Shown piece by piece: positions 1-12,741 of a stretch of 64,000 nt of DNA. Position 1 is the stretch's first letter; the number at the start of each line of letters is the position of its first letter. The notes under the pieces are model-generated. The model was not told the origin of the DNA. It saw nothing but the letters and a program-made list of their open reading frames with translations, and did not search any database. The DNA is from Nymphaea colorata. Its lineage: Eukaryota; Streptophyta; Magnoliopsida; Nymphaeales; Nymphaeaceae. The DNA is taken from NCBI RefSeq assembly GCF_008831285.2, contig NC_045145.1:23186802-23250801 (forward strand). Reading direction: 5' to 3'. Both the position numbers and the translations under genes were made by a program.

Positions 1-98
1 GAAATTGAACTCTGCAATCCCTTCAAGTTTATGGATTTAAGCCAACCTACCTTGCTTGATGTATGCAACCTTAATTTGCCGGTGTGTAAAGCACCAAT

Positions 99-100
<2 letters not shown>

Positions 101-129
<29 letters not shown>
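101..129. repeat. (AT)n microsatellite
   Basis: This is an uninterrupted AT dinucleotide run of about 14 units. Confidence 0.95.
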
Positions 130-131
<2 letters not shown>

Positions 132-704
132 GTTAGCACATAGCTATTTTACATGAAAAACGTAGGCTGGTTTGGGAACCGGTGTTGCTCGTCTTCTCTA
201 TGTTCAGGGTTCAAGCACTGGGCCCTCCCGATGCTTCGACTCTCTTCCAAGGTAAGTGGTTTAGAGGGCCATTATTCTCGTTTTGCAGCGCCTTGTGGAT
301 GTTAAATTGCAGCACCTGTAGAGAGAGAGAGAGAGAGAGATGCAAACTGTGTATAAAATATTTCAGATTTGACATCCTAAGATTTGATACCCACGGCGTA
401 GGAGTGGATCAAAATTCAACGTTTAATGAGTTCCCGATGAACTAGAGTTCTAAACTTGAATAATTTATTTCAACATGGGGTCATCCTATATCTCTCACTC
501 TCATGCTATTATTTGACGAACTTTATATATTATATATCGTATAATGTCTGTTCATAAAGAGAGGATCTACCACGCTTACTACTTATTCTTCCTTATAAAA
601 GGTATATCTTACTCATGCCCCTTTGTAAAGAAATGGACATGGCGGATATTACCTTGGTAATCTATCCTAAGATATGTGAAACTGTAGGATGCAAAATCGT
701 TTTC

Positions 705-805
<101 letters not shown>

Positions 806-2744
806 TAGATTTGGGTATGATGTCCTTTTCCAAATTAGATATGGAGATAAGGGAGAAGAGTAGGATTTGAGGGGGAAATGGGCGGTGGAGGTGAGAAGAC
901 TTGATGCGCTGAGCCCACGAGTGGCTGCCTTGCCTCCACGCGGTGGGCTGATGTGGCCATCCAGAAAGATCGGAGTTGAGTGGCTGCCAGAGCCCATCCC
1001 AGATTTGCTGTGGGACCCACAAAACCATACATGCTTTCTACGCGCCTCAGCCTTTCACCCCCTAGAACACACGCGCGCACATGCGCACACACACACACAC
1101 ACTCTCTTTCTTAAATCTGAAAGTGCATTATATACATATATATTAATCAGTTAGGGAATAAAAAGTTGACAGTGTCATCAATCAGGGAACAAAAATTTGG
1201 TAGCTGCAAATTTAAAACCGTAAGTTTTGTTAAAAGCACCATCAACCGTTCTCATGTCAAATGTTTTTCAACGATAAATTTTTAATTTTTAGCAATCCAT
1301 GCAACGTTTAGTAGATTCGAACTCCTATATATGTGTGTATGTGTGACATGGTTTTGAAGTTTCAGCAACTTCCATGAACCATAACAAAATCAAAGATCGA
1401 AGAGGGTTGGACTCAATAAAAGAGTCAAAAACTTTTTGCTGAGGGAGATTTAAGAGTATATACTTCAAATTTTAAGGTGCACTTGTATATGAATAAACAA
1501 AAATTATGGAGGCATCAATGTGTAAGTAAGGTCATTTTTGTAGACCGGCACGCGCAATGGCCCACATCAGCCTACACTTATCTCCGCTACTGGGTTCTAC
1601 TAATAGAAGGCCTGTTAATAATGTATACCGGCGCGGATTCACATTTTTGTTTAGCCAACAAACAAAAGATAAAGTAGAGGATGTTCTTCATTCATTTGTT
1701 GTTACTGGGATGAAGAGGCAATATGGAAAAGAGAGAAACCAATTTTTTGGAGTGGGAGACTTCTAACCTGTTGTGACTATAGTACTCCACTTACCAATAG
1801 TGGTGCAAAGCTGGGTTGAAAGCTACTTCATCAGCATGATCACAACTTTCAGAACTACAGTGCAGCTGCATTGAGTTGGTGCAGATTCTTAGGACCACAT
1901 ATCTTCATAATTTAGACCTCCCATTCCACAAAAATTTTATAGAGGAAGTTGTCTTAAAGTTTCGGCCTCTGTGGTTCGACTGGAATTCAGTTTTGGCTTG
2001 AAAACAAAGCTGCATATCAATCATAGTTGGTAAACCCGTGACTTAGGCTCGATCGGCTGAAGACAGGGTCGTCGGGTAAGAGAGTTGAGTTAGTGACTTG
2101 ATTTTGTTAGATAATAAATTTTTGTAGGACATTTTTTTTTTATAAATAGATGAAAAAGGTATCTTTGTCAGGTTTTCCTCTTTGATTTTTTGATGAGCTA
2201 AAACTCAATAACATGTAATATGAGTATTTTTTTAATGTATATTTAGTAAAGCTTGTGTATTTTCACAATTCAAAAAATAACAAACTATAGTATTCAATAA
2301 TGAACTTATTAAAAAAACATATAAGTAGTTGGCCATCCTAGCTGACTCAGAGGACCCTGACTCATGACCTAATAAATGGACGATTCTAGCTGTTTGCAAT
2401 TTGGATCAACGAGTTTGCCAACTATGCCTAGAATGTGTCGCCAAATGATTCATTGCATTTAATGTATGCCATTTGTTATTTTAAATAGTTTTTCAAAAAT
2501 TAAACTACACATATGATGAAAAATACTAAAAATATATAAATGAAAAGAGGTTTGGTGTCTAAATCGGAACATTCTATGAGCTGAAGAGCTAGAATCATAT
2601 AATTTTATTCATTTAAAACATTAAATTTTAACAATTTCTCGAATTTGAACAGTTAACACCATTTATAAAGTTAAACCTGTGAAAAGATTAAAACTAAAAG
2701 AATGTTAAAAAGGCCAAACAACCGTAAACTGCAAGTACAAATAG

Positions 2745-3100
2745 TGTCGGCGCATTGTTAGTCAGGTCATGCAGTATATGTAGGGAGGTCAAGTGGAGCT
2801 CATGCCGGGCTCTCAAGCGGACCACAACATCAGTTCGGTCCGGCTGGTGGCCCGATTATATTAAAAAGTTATATATTTAATATAATTTAATATATAAATA
2901 TAATTGATTATACAATATATAATAATAATAATAATATTAAATATAATTGATTATACAACATATAATAATAATAATAATAATAATAATAAGTTATTAGGTA
3001 TTGACTGGGGTCAGACTAACCTAAACCAATCCTAAAGATTAAGACTGAGTCAGGCTGGCTGGTTGTCAGGGTACGTGCCCATCCGATACCCAGCCACGTT
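2745..3100. repeat. Old dispersed repeat with GC-rich ends and AT/AAT core
   Basis: The ends are GC-rich (GGTCCGGCTGG; GTGCCCATCCGATACCC). The core is AT-rich and carries two (AAT)n tracts near 2920-2990. The same architecture recurs near 13249-13504, 18760-18970 and 55040-55215, so this looks like one ancient repeat family. The boundaries are approximate. Confidence 0.5.
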
Positions 3101-3742
3101 AATAGTTCTATATGTTTGATAGGTTGCCGGAAAATTGAGAATTTGTATTAACTAAAAGTTTTCAAATTTTTTTTTTTTTGATTGTTGCCCCGAACGCTAA
3201 AAAGTTTTCAACTTTCTTTTTGATTGTTATCCCAAAACTATATTTTGCAAAACTTTATGGATAACTGTACAATAGATTTTTACAGCTTAGAAAACCTTAT
3301 TATCATTTCTATCATCGTACCTGGTATTTTAATTAATTTGAGTGACATAGCAACAGTAAATATAAGTTTTTATTGGTAGTTGTCAGCAAAAACGTGGCTT
3401 CTTTTAAAAGAGGAAAAATACTAGACTTGTATTTGTGATTGCAGCAAAAGAAGGCGTCTCTAATTGAAAAAATTTCAAGTGCATAATTGCTGGGGGAAGA
3501 TGACGACGGGATCAAGGGGACATCAAGGCAGCATATGTGTACAAAGTAGGATAAAATGTTTCTTCGCCTAACAAAGATGACGTGGAACACTCAATTATGC
3601 GGTGGGGATCACATTAATTGTTTTTCTTGTGATTTTTTCTCCGAAGGAAAAAAATCATTGGACATGTTAGGTTCTTTCTCTGCGTCCCCATTGAACATCA
3701 ATGGGTGAGTCGGCAGGCCAAATAAGTGCTATACTCCAGTTG

Positions 3743-3876
3743 ATGAATGTAAATATAAGATCAGTTTCAAAATTCTTCACGAGTTGGAGTTGGTGAATGT
3801 AACTATAAGATGAATGTAAATATAAGATCAGTTCCAAAATTCTTCGAGTTGGTGAATGTAACTATAAGATTACTCA
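3743..3876. repeat. 67-bp tandem duplication
   Basis: Two copies start at 3743 and 3810. Each begins ATGAATGTAAATATAAGATC and runs through a matching TTCAAAATTCTTC block and a GGTGAATGTAACTATAAGAT block. They differ by a few substitutions and a short indel. No open reading frame crosses it. Confidence 0.8.
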
Positions 3877-4062
3877 GGTTTCAAAATCTTAAAAAATGAA
3901 TAATCGTCATTATGCATGCATGCGCGCACACACACATGCACATGCACATGTATCATTATTTGATCGTGCATGGCTGCGCAGACACACAAAAATATATATA
4001 TGTATATATAAGGATGGAGAGAGAAGTAGAGAAAAGAAAAGGAAATTACTGTTGGAGAAAAC

Positions 4063-4125
4063 ATGAGTTGCTTTCACGATTCAAAGGAAGAAAGAAAAGG
4101 ACTGAAGATGAAGCTTTGGCCGTAG
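4063..4125 (+). promoter_or_regulatory. Candidate upstream ORF in the leader of the COL gene
   Basis: ATG at 4063 opens a 20-codon frame ending in TAG at 4123. It lies downstream of a TATATATAAGG box near 4003, so it would be in the 5' leader if transcription starts near 4035. A second, 3-codon ORF (ATG at 4280, TAG at 4289-4291) lies 40 bp before the COL start. The role is inferred from position only, because the transcript start is not known. Confidence 0.35.
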
Positions 4126-4174
4126 GCACTGGCGAGGATAACTCAGAGGCCCCTCTCAGCTGATCAGATCTCGC

Positions 4175-4180
4175 CACGTG
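4175..4180. promoter_or_regulatory. G-box CACGTG upstream of the COL gene
   Basis: A perfect CACGTG core lies in the context GCCACGTGTG, 140 bp before the COL start codon. G-boxes bind plant bZIP and bHLH factors such as HY5 and PIFs, which would suit a light-regulated COL gene. This single site is suggestive only. Confidence 0.45.
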
Positions 4181-4319
4181 TGAATCTCTGGATTCTCTCT
4201 CCCTCGGCCATTACATGATCTCCTCCACCACCAGCTACCCCTCCCCCACAGCCCACACCCTTCCTCCTTCCACAGGCCCATGGTGGAATAGGAAGATAGA
4301 GTCTTAGAGAGAGAGAGAG

Positions 4320-6548
4320 ATGGTGAAAGAGGAGGGGATCCTGAGAGGCAGGCAAGGGGGAGGGGGGCTATGGCCGTCCCGTGAGTGGCTCTGCGAGGTC
4401 TGTGAGTCGGCTCCGGCCACAGTGACCTGCAAGGCCGACTCGGCGGTGCTCTGTGCCACCTGCGACGCCGATATCCACTCGGCAAACCCGCTGGCCCGCC
4501 GCCACCTTCGGGTGCCGATCCACCAGTACAACCCCGCCGCTTCTGATAAGTTCTTCAGGGACAACCAGCGCCACCACTATCACCAATCTGACAAGATCAC
4601 CGCTATTCATGGCGGTATTAAGCAGGACGTCGACGAGGATGATGACTATGATGACGCTGACGACGAGCAGGAGGCCAATTCATGGCTGCTACTGCAGCCA
4701 GGCGGGAAGGCCATAGGTGGGGAGGATGATGGCTTGCTACTTGGTGGCGGAGGCCGTGGCGGTGGTGGCGGCGGCGAGGTTGATGAGTACTTGGACTTGG
4801 TTGATTATGCGGAGGCATGCAACGAGAACCAGTCATACCCACATGTGCAGAGTCAGTACCATCAGAAGCAGCAGCCGGAGGAGAAGAAGGAGGCCGAAGG
4901 GAATGACGGCGTTGTGCCGGTACCGTGCCTGGAGCTTATCAAGGATCAGCAGCTAAACAACCAGCAGTACCTGGACTTTGATCTTGAGAATCCGAAAGGA
5001 GGGTATGGTGGTTACCCTGGCTCACTGAGCCACAGTGTAAGTACAACCATGAAAGAACACTGTTACATTCCTTACCATTTCTTTCCCTTTCTTAAAATTT
5101 GATTCTCTTTCTCTTACAATTTAGGTCAGTTCCTCTCAGATTGGAACCTCTTGCTAAGTCCTTCACTTTAACTTTAGGTGCCAACTTTATTATTCATCTA
5201 TTTTTGCCGGTTGATCTGAATTGGAGTTTTAATAGGCTGTGAATATATAGTTATTTTTTGTCTATTTAAGTGAAGGGGATTGTTCTTTTTTTACTCGCAT
5301 GGATCTGGGTTTCTGAGGGTACTCGATGGTTCTGGTTACCCTTAAATAGGACAACTGGGAAGATGGAATTTTTGAATGTCTTTTGTTGATTGTTTGGTGC
5401 ATATATATAGGTCATACAGTTAAGGTGATTATGAAAAAATTCTGCATCATTGGTTACTAGAACAAAAGATTTTACAGGAACCCATTTACATCTGCATAAG
5501 GTTCATACAATTAGCTGAAGTTTGAGCTGATGCCAGTTTTCTTTTCTTCTTTCATTCGAAACCATCATAATCTGATTTTTTATGCTCATTTTTGTGTGAA
5601 TTGTCTCCTGCATAAGTCAGGAGTTCTCTGTTAAGCAACTGCAGCTTTTGAATTTATAGTTCAAGATCCAAAATATACATAACATATGCACGATTAATTG
5701 ATTTAAGTTGTTTCTCGAGCAGGAGGCGAAAAACTTATTTCATGAAGGAAAAAGGGCAGTTATATTTATAATTTGTTCACGAGACGTGATAATTAACGCC
5801 AAGACAGACTCTCACGATATTATTCTATGATTTTTTCCAACATCCGACCTAACCTTGGTGAATTACGCGCCTAGAAATGCAATTTACAAAAAAGAAGAAA
5901 ACTACCCTTTTTGTCACAGATTTTCAAATATTTATACCTCTTCATTTTGCAGAATTATGCAAAATATATGCCAATTCACTTCTTTGCTAGGAGCAACAAC
6001 AACAACAACAATAATAATAATTTTTTTCTTCTCAATCTTTCAGCTTTAACTTATTTATCAATGGATTATTACAAATTTTATACTCTAACGCCATATTTTC
6101 CTTAAGTTATTTCTGAATAATTACGAAGAGTAGCATAGATCGATCCACCCGAGCTTTTGTATGATCGGGCGTACGTGCTTCTGTTACGTCTCAGGTTTCA
6201 ATGTCATCGCTGGAAGCCGGTGTAGTCCCAGACGCTGCCATGAGTGAAAACTCTGGCTTCTATTTCACACCCTCAAAAGGATCAATGGAACTCTCCTCAG
6301 GTCTTACAACCATGCAAGTTCCGCAATACATGGCAATGGACAGGGAAGCGCGTGTTCTGAGATACAGAGAGAAACGGAAGAACAGAAAATTTGAGAAGAC
6401 AATCAGATACGCTTCGCGCAAGGCATATGCTGAAACGAGACCAAGAATCAAAGGTCGGTTTGCAAAGAGAACAGATGTTGAAATCGATCAAATGTATTCA
6501 ACTTCTATAATGGTTGAAACAGGTTATGGAATCGTCCCCACACTTTGA
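4320..6548 (+). CDS. CONSTANS-like B-box/CCT factor, COL3/4/5 type, lacking B-box 1
   Basis: A nuclear transcription regulator of the CONSTANS-like family, involved in light, photoperiod and growth control. It has two exons, 4320-5036 and 6195-6548, joined across a 1158-bp intron (GTAAGT...TCAG) in phase 0, giving 356 residues. B-box: residues 25-62, with zinc ligands C25, C28, C37, D40, C45, C48, H53 and H62. Its [10 protein letters not shown]...RVPI signature is that of B-box 2. Then follow an acidic stretch (103-118), SWLLL (121-125), a glycine run (142-152), DEYLDLVDY (155-163) and DGVVPV (196-201), as in COL5-type proteins. CCT domain: about 289-331, containing [21 protein letters not shown]-terminus YGIVPTL is the VP motif that in relatives binds COP1. 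Group I COLs normally have two B-boxes. Here the protein starts at what would be the junction (SREWLCEVC), and an in-frame TAG at 4305 excludes a contiguous upstream extension. The one-intron position matches the family. Confidence 0.93.
5037..6194 (+). other. Intron of the COL gene
   Basis: The donor GTAAGTAC follows the serine codon of the SHS motif and the acceptor is CGTCTCAG. The join reads [16 protein letters not shown], which fits the conserved COL sequence around this intron. It contains a (CAA)n(TAA)n patch at about 5996-6018 and nothing else recognisable. Confidence 0.88.
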
Positions 6549-8244
6549 TGCAGCAAAAATATTAGGCCTTGTATTTTTACTTTCACCATGTATTTTATGT
6601 AAGCAGTTCCCAGAATAATGTTTCTTCCTATAAAATGTTTATTCTCAATACCATCGATTGTTGCATCTTTTTCGAATGGGAATTTCGTTAGACTCGGTTT
6701 AAGATAACTCGTCTATGTAAATCAGTTCTAGAGAGACAGAAGGGGATCTCTCAACCAAAATGAATTACAGGTAGAATTTAATCAAGAAGCTAGCGACCCC
6801 TGCCCTCAGAAGCTTATTATGCCAATCATTCTTCTCCTTAAAATTGGTGAAAACAATCTAAAAGTGGATTGGCAGGCCGATGACAGAGATACAAGTAATC
6901 AAGTGAACTAGTTCGCATGTAACTTGCTCTGGGTATAACAGCGAAAAGAAGTAACAACTAGTGTACTGTAGTTTGATTGATCCGAAACAAAGTTACAGGC
7001 CTTTTCATCTCCGAAGAAAGTGGAGTTGCAGCTTAAGGATGTGTAAATACCTCTCTGGTTTTCTTGTTTAATTTGATTATGTCTGTCATCTGTGATTGTT
7101 TCTACTAATTCTGATCCAGCCTGGTGATTACACCTGCGACCTCCTGTTTCACTTTAGTACTACCCGCATTGTTGATTGGCTGGTGGATGAACAACTTGTA
7201 CTTGTAAATTTCTTAATTCTGAACGGAAAGAGAAATGGTCCATGCCCAAGTGCGTGTGGCACTATTTTCTGGTCCTGTTAGTCGGTGATTCGAATATCTT
7301 TCTTGCCAATCGATTCCATCATGAATGCAGAAAAAAGGTGCAGAGGCAAGCAACAAGCCTAATTGAGTGGAAGAATCTGCTTTTAACAGTACTTTTCCGT
7401 TCCATGTACTGAACTTGGATCATCTTTTGGTGGGATTCGCTGTCAGAAAAGAAGTTGGGGACCTACGTGACCTTCCAACAAGGCAAAAAAGTTGATTGAT
7501 GTATAGGCAATGCAACATTATTCTAGCAGTTGCACAAAGCCAAACAGCATAAGTTTATACCTGAATCTGCCCACTGCTAGGAAGGAAGACCTGCCTCTTC
7601 TTGATCAAATTGATCTGATGGTGAATTGCTTCTTAAAACTATTACATAACCAACATGAAAATCTTTGTCTTCATTTTCAAAACTCTATTTTCATGGTCCT
7701 TCAAAGTTGCAGCAACTTTAAGCTAGCTTAATGTTGATTACCGCCTCATGCTGCATTCGGCGTAGAAAATTTATTGCGTGCCGATTTTCTGCTTGTTCTC
7801 AAATATCCGAACATTAATGTAGACATTTATTTTATACAAGTGGCTGCTTTGGTGAGAATCCCCTCCCGTTTTGATAAGAAACTATGCAAAGTAAAGGAAT
7901 AGGCAAAACATTGTACAAAATATGTCAACAAGACTATTTACACTGGCAAAGATTCCCTTATCAGCACTATCTAGACTATTATCTCAGAGGGATGAAAATA
8001 TCTTAAATCACCATGTTGCATGTGTGCCAACAGCAGGGAAATTCTCCAAGACAGTGCAGCACCTGCCCCCTCAATGTTACCCTCAATGTTACCCATCTGA
8101 TCTGATCCTCTGTATAGCATCAAAAACTGTGATAGAACTATCTTGTTTATTTTTTTGCATGTTGAATTCCAGAAAGAGATTCAAGAAAGGAATCTCTATT
8201 CCATTCACTCAAAATTTGACTTCAACTCCAGATGCATTTTGTAA
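6549..8244. other. COL 3' region and intergenic DNA
   Basis: The 3' UTR of the COL gene probably occupies the first 100 bases or so; AATAAT at about 6615 is a possible polyadenylation signal. The remaining short open frames (for example 7510-7731 and 7922-8248) match no family I know and show no splice or domain support. Confidence 0.5.
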
Positions 8245-8249
8245 ATAAA
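8245..8249. repeat. Target-site duplication, left (ATAAA)
   Basis: ATAAA lies directly before the left LTR and is matched exactly by ATAAA at 13526-13530 after the right LTR. A 5-bp duplication is usual for Ty1/copia integration. Confidence 0.85.
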
Positions 8250-8783
8250 TGTCAAAACAAATAACACTTTCCGATCAAAATAATCCACTACAAAAGCTAT
8301 CAAACAAGAAGAAAAAAACCTCAGGAAACAAAAGCAATAGACAACACAAGAAAAACGTGGTTCGGCGATATGCCTACATCTACTGGCAAAGGAAGAGCAT
8401 GGTTCCACTATTAATCAAGTCAGATAGAGGCTACATGCAGACAATGTAAAAAAATCTTTCTTTCCCAAAACGCTCAAAACCCTAAAGAGAACAAAAACAA
8501 AAGAAGAGGGAACCCAAAGAGAAGAAAACTACTTTTTTCTCTCTTGAAAGGGAAAATACATTAAAATACCTCAAGAAAATAACCTCTAAATCAAAAGATG
8601 GAGTCTTCACCCGAAGTGAAAAGCCAAAGCCTCTTTTTCTCTTTCTCTCGGTGCTATTCCAAGAAAGAACTCTCACACACATAATGCGTAAAAAGGTATG
8701 ACTCCACAAACTTTGGCTTATTTCATAAAGCCTCAGAAGTAAATAATAATTATCAATTGTGTGAGTTCAAGACACACGTAGCA
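8250..8783 (-). repeat. 3' LTR of the copia element
   Basis: 534 bp, starting TGTCAAAACA and ending ACGTAGCA on the + strand, so bounded by TG...CA. It aligns along its length with 12758-13525 (shared CGGTGCTATTCCAAGAAAG and CACAAACTTTGGCTTATTTC). A block near 8586-8630 is absent from the other LTR. Confidence 0.88.
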
Positions 8784-8869
8784 AATATCTACATTGACTT
8801 CAACACCATCACAACTTTGAGAAGATAGCGAATAGATTCAACCTTCACCAAAACAGCCTGCAAAAGGGC

Positions 8870-9340
8870 TTATATCAATGAGTCAAGATACCAATCAAGC
8901 AAGTGCTTGAACTTGACAATTGGAACAAACTTAGTTAAAGCATTGGCAGGATTATCAACCGTACTAATTATCATCACAATAATGTCAATGTCACCATGTG
9001 CAATAATATTTCAAATAAAATGGTATCTGTTATCAATATGTTTTGTCCTCTCATGATGCATATGATCTTTGGCGAAGTGAATGACACTTTGACTGTCACA
9101 ATAAATAATCACTTTTTCTTGACTTGTATGAAGTTTAGATAATATACCGCTCAACCAAATACCTTTTTTAACTGACCCGGTGATTGCCATATACTCAACC
9201 TCTGCATTGGATAATGAAACAATTGATACTACAATTTTCAAGAAAGAAAACAAAGCTAGTAAGTGACTTTTTGCTATCAAGGTCAACTGCATAATCTGAA
9301 TCAATATATCCAACAAAGCCATCATCGTTTCTGCCAAACT
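8870..9340 (-). pseudogene. copia RNase H fragment
   Basis: The frame 9011-9337 encodes the C-terminal RNase H region typical of copia polyproteins: an AEVEYMAITGSVKKGIWL block, then YCDSQSVIHFAKD and HERTKHIDNRYHFI. Continuing 3' at about 8900-8970 in another frame is a degraded VDNPANALTK tail. The reading frame is interrupted, so no active enzyme can be made. Confidence 0.88.
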
Positions 9341-9479
9341 CTAAACAAGTCTCTAAATGTACTCTATTTCACTGCTTGGTCATTTTTGAGAATCTATTTC
9401 ACTACTTTCCAATGACCTTTTTCAGGAGACAATATATATCTATTGGCAACACTAACTACATGTGAAATGTCAAGTCTAG

Positions 9480-10760
9480 TACAAACCATCACATACATAA
9501 TGCTACCAACTGCATTAGAATAGGTCACATGTGACATATACTCTATCTCTTCTTATGTTTGAGGAGATAAATGAGCTGTGAGTTTAAAATGAGAGGCAAG
9601 AGAAGTACTTACAGGTTTGACATCACTCATACCAAAACGCTCAAAAACTTTTTCAACATATTTTCTTTGAGACAAATATAACTTCTTTGTCTTTCGGTCT
9701 CTTTGAATTTTCATCTAATGAATCTTTTTAGCAGGACCTAAATCCTTCATATCAAAGTCATTGGCTAACGCATTTTCAACTTTTTGATTTCTAAAATGTC
9801 ATTTGCTGTAATCAATATATCATCAACATAAAGTAACAAATAGATAAGAGAACTATTTTGAAGTCTTCGATAATAGACACAACTATCATATTGACTTCTG
9901 CAATATCCAAAATTTAACATAGAGGAATCAAACCTTTTATACACACTACCTAGGAGATTACCTCAAGACATATAATGACTTCCTTAAAAAACATACATGA
10001 TCTTCTTTTTCTTCAACAACAAAACCTTAAGGTTGATGCACATATATTTGTTCTTCTAATTTGCCATGTGAAAATACAGTTTTAACTTCAAAGTGTTAAT
10101 TTGATATCATACGTAGCAACTAAAGCAAGTATATATATAAAAATATGCCTCATGATAGGAGAAAAAAATATTATTAAAATCAATTCATTCTACTTGACTA
10201 TAACTTTTTGCAACTAACCATGCCTTATACCTTGCATCCGTTAATCCTGAGGTACCTTTTTTTTTAAGACCCATTTACAACCAATTATCTTATTGTCCTT
10301 AGGAAATTTACAAGCTTCCATATTTGATTCTCATGAAGAGATTAAATTTCTTCATGCATAGCTACCAACCACCCTCTGAATATGATCAGAGCTCCTCATT
10401 AACAAATGACTCTACAACTAACAAAACATAAGCAACTAAATCAGAATATGCATACCTTTATGAATGTTTAATATCTCTTTTGCTTGCATTTAGCAATATT
10501 GTATTCCTTTGTATGCTCACGATCTTGAGAGACTTCATCATGAATGGGAAGCTACATTGAAGGTGCTTGTGAAGAATTTGATGACTGATCATGGGTTGGA
10601 AGTCAAACTTCAAAATTTATATTTTTTATGAACTTGTTGTGTTTTGTACTTTTGCTACATCACACTCAATAAAAAATTCAATCCGTTGATGTAATAAATA
10701 TAATTCAAAGATGATATCTCTACTGATAATAAGTTTAGGAGATTTACAATCATCGCCAAA
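9480..10760 (-). pseudogene. copia reverse transcriptase, degenerate
   Basis: The catalytic block is readable on the - strand as LLLYVDDILITAND, with the YVDD codons at 9830-9819. Other parts of the domain are in scattered frames with several stops. The limits are approximate and set by the integrase upstream and RNase H downstream. Confidence 0.75.
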
Positions 10761-10799
10761 GCCTATACCCATTTACTCCAAATGTATAACCAAGAAAAA

Positions 10800-11250
10800 T
10801 GTACTTTCTAACTCTAAACTCAAATTTACTATGATCAACATAAGCATGTGTAGTGCAACCAAATATTCTTAAACTAGAATAATATGTAGAAAAACCAGAC
10901 CATACCTCATCAGGTGTCTTGCATTTAATTGAAGCATTAGGAGACCGACTTACACATAGCAGGTCATACTAATTGCTTCCACCCAAAATTCTTTTCTAAG
11001 CCATGCATTAGATAACATACAACATATCTTTTCTAACAAAGTTCTATTCATATGCTTTGCCATCCCATTTTGTCGAGTAGTTTTAACAATGGTGAACTGC
11101 CTATCAGTACCTTCATCTCTGCAATATTAAGTAAACTTGTTATTACAAAATTCAAGCCCATTATTAGTACGAAACCTTTTAATTTGCTTCGAGGTCTATT
11201 TTTCAATTAAGGTTTCTATCTCTTCAAGGTCACAAATACCAAAAAATGAA
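10800..11250 (-). pseudogene. copia integrase, degenerate
   Basis: Readable blocks are RTNNGLEFC, a QNGMAKHMNRTLLEK block and LRKEFWVEA. In active relatives the first block carries the second catalytic Asp (TDNG) and the QNGVAE block carries the catalytic Glu. Here they read N and K. Stops interrupt the frame, so the integrase is dead. Confidence 0.8.
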
Positions 11251-11306
11251 TCCAAACTTTTCTAGAATAATCACTAATAAAAGTGAGCATATAGTGAATA
11301 TAACCT

Positions 11307-12086
11307 TTAGAAGTTACCTATGTTGAGCCCCACAAATCCGAGTGAATGTAATATAAAGTGTCTTTTCTTTTGTGCTCTAAAATGATAAACTGACTCTTTT
11401 ATATTTAACAAACACGAAGAAGACCCCTTTTGTTCAAAATACGGTCCTTTCTCACTCATATGACCAAGCCTCATGTGCCATAATTTAGTGGTGTCTGACT
11501 CTGATAGAAAATACGTGACAATTGAACTTGTCATTATGGAACCCTGCAAAACATATAAACTTTCAATTTTCTTACCTTTCATTATCATGTGGGCACTTTT
11601 GCTGAATTTCATAACTCTACCTTGAGCTGAGTGTCTGCAACCATTTCCATCAAGAGTACCCAAAGAAATAAAATTCTTCTTTAAATTAGGAACATACCTC
11701 ACATTTGTTAATATTCTAATCACACCATCATGCATCTTAGTTTTAACAATGTCTTTACCAATAATTTTACAAGATGCACTCATCAAAACATAATTACCTT
11801 CAACATGTTCATAAGTAGAAAACCATTCTCTATTATGACACCTGAAAAGAATGACCAGAATCAAGAATTCATTCATATTGGAACCTTTTTCTTTCACTTG
11901 TCGCAACAAAGACATCAACATCACTGTCATCTTCTGCGTTACTAGCCTTCGCTTGAATCTATTTCTTTTCTTTTCCCCCTTTTGTTGCTTATTTTTCAGC
12001 TTATACCAATCATGTCCTTTTTTTTCCCAATAGTTACAAAGCATAATTTTACCTCTTGACCTGAATTTGCCCTTCTTGTCATACAC
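11307..12086 (-). pseudogene. copia gag zinc knuckle, protease remnant and GAG-pre-integrase
   Basis: An open frame of 259 codons. Near its start is a degraded CCHC knuckle (CNYWEKKGH, with the second Cys replaced by Trp). Next comes NREWFSTYEHVEG, which normally follows the protease active site, but the DSG triad itself is not recognisable. After this come RYVPNLKKNFISLGTLD and the LWHMRLGHMSEKG histidine motif of the GAG-pre-integrase domain. It is part of the decayed copia element. Confidence 0.85.
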
Positions 12087-12407
12087 ATTTTGTTCTTTTG
12101 GTTTCCTTCTATCAAACAGACCAACAATTCACTCGTTGCCATGTGTGACTGCCAATTCTTTATCAAATTTTCTTTGCTGATAGGCATTGTCTTAACCTCA
12201 TCAATAGTGATTGACTCTTAACAATAAATCATGGTTTCCCTAAAACTTTTGATAGGATGGTGACAGAGAACACAATAACAAAAGAGTTTGATCTTCATCT
12301 TAATTTGCATATATATATTTTTCAACTCCATAATAATAAATTCATTAATATCAGTTTTGATAGGTGTACCTTCTGACATGCAAAAAAAAAAAAAAGCAAA
12401 TGCTGCT

Positions 12408-12719
12408 TTAGGGCAACTGATTTGTGAGAGATTTTGTCAAACATAATTGTGATAATTTTTTCCAAAGGCTTGCGGCAGTCTTTTCTATCATGACCTCTTG
12501 GAGAACATCATTAGTCAAACAAAGTTGAATGGCAGCAAGAGCTTTATCATCTAATTCATTCCAATCATCTTCTCTCTTGATAGGGGATTTTCTTGCTTTT
12601 CCAAATAATGCTTTCTTTAACCCATATTGAGTCAAAATAGCGAGCATCCATACTTGCCATAGACTAAAACTCATAATGCTATCAAAATTTTCAATATAAA
12701 ACTTCATTGTTGATAACAT
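12408..12719 (-). pseudogene. copia gag N-terminal fragment
   Basis: A 103-residue frame with the hallmarks of copia gag (UBN2/retrotran_gag): an FSLWQVWM block, DDWNELDDKALAAIQLCL and a TAASLWKKLSQLCLTKSLTN block. It lies 38 bp inside the 5' LTR, as expected for the start of gag. The frame is broken downstream. Confidence 0.88.
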
Positions 12720-12741
12720 AGTGGTTCAACCAATTCAATTG

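Noticed and set aside
4453-4956. Several open frames overlapping COL exon 1 on both strands
   Set aside because: They are shadows of the GC-rich exon; only the frame from 4320 has B-box and CCT continuity.
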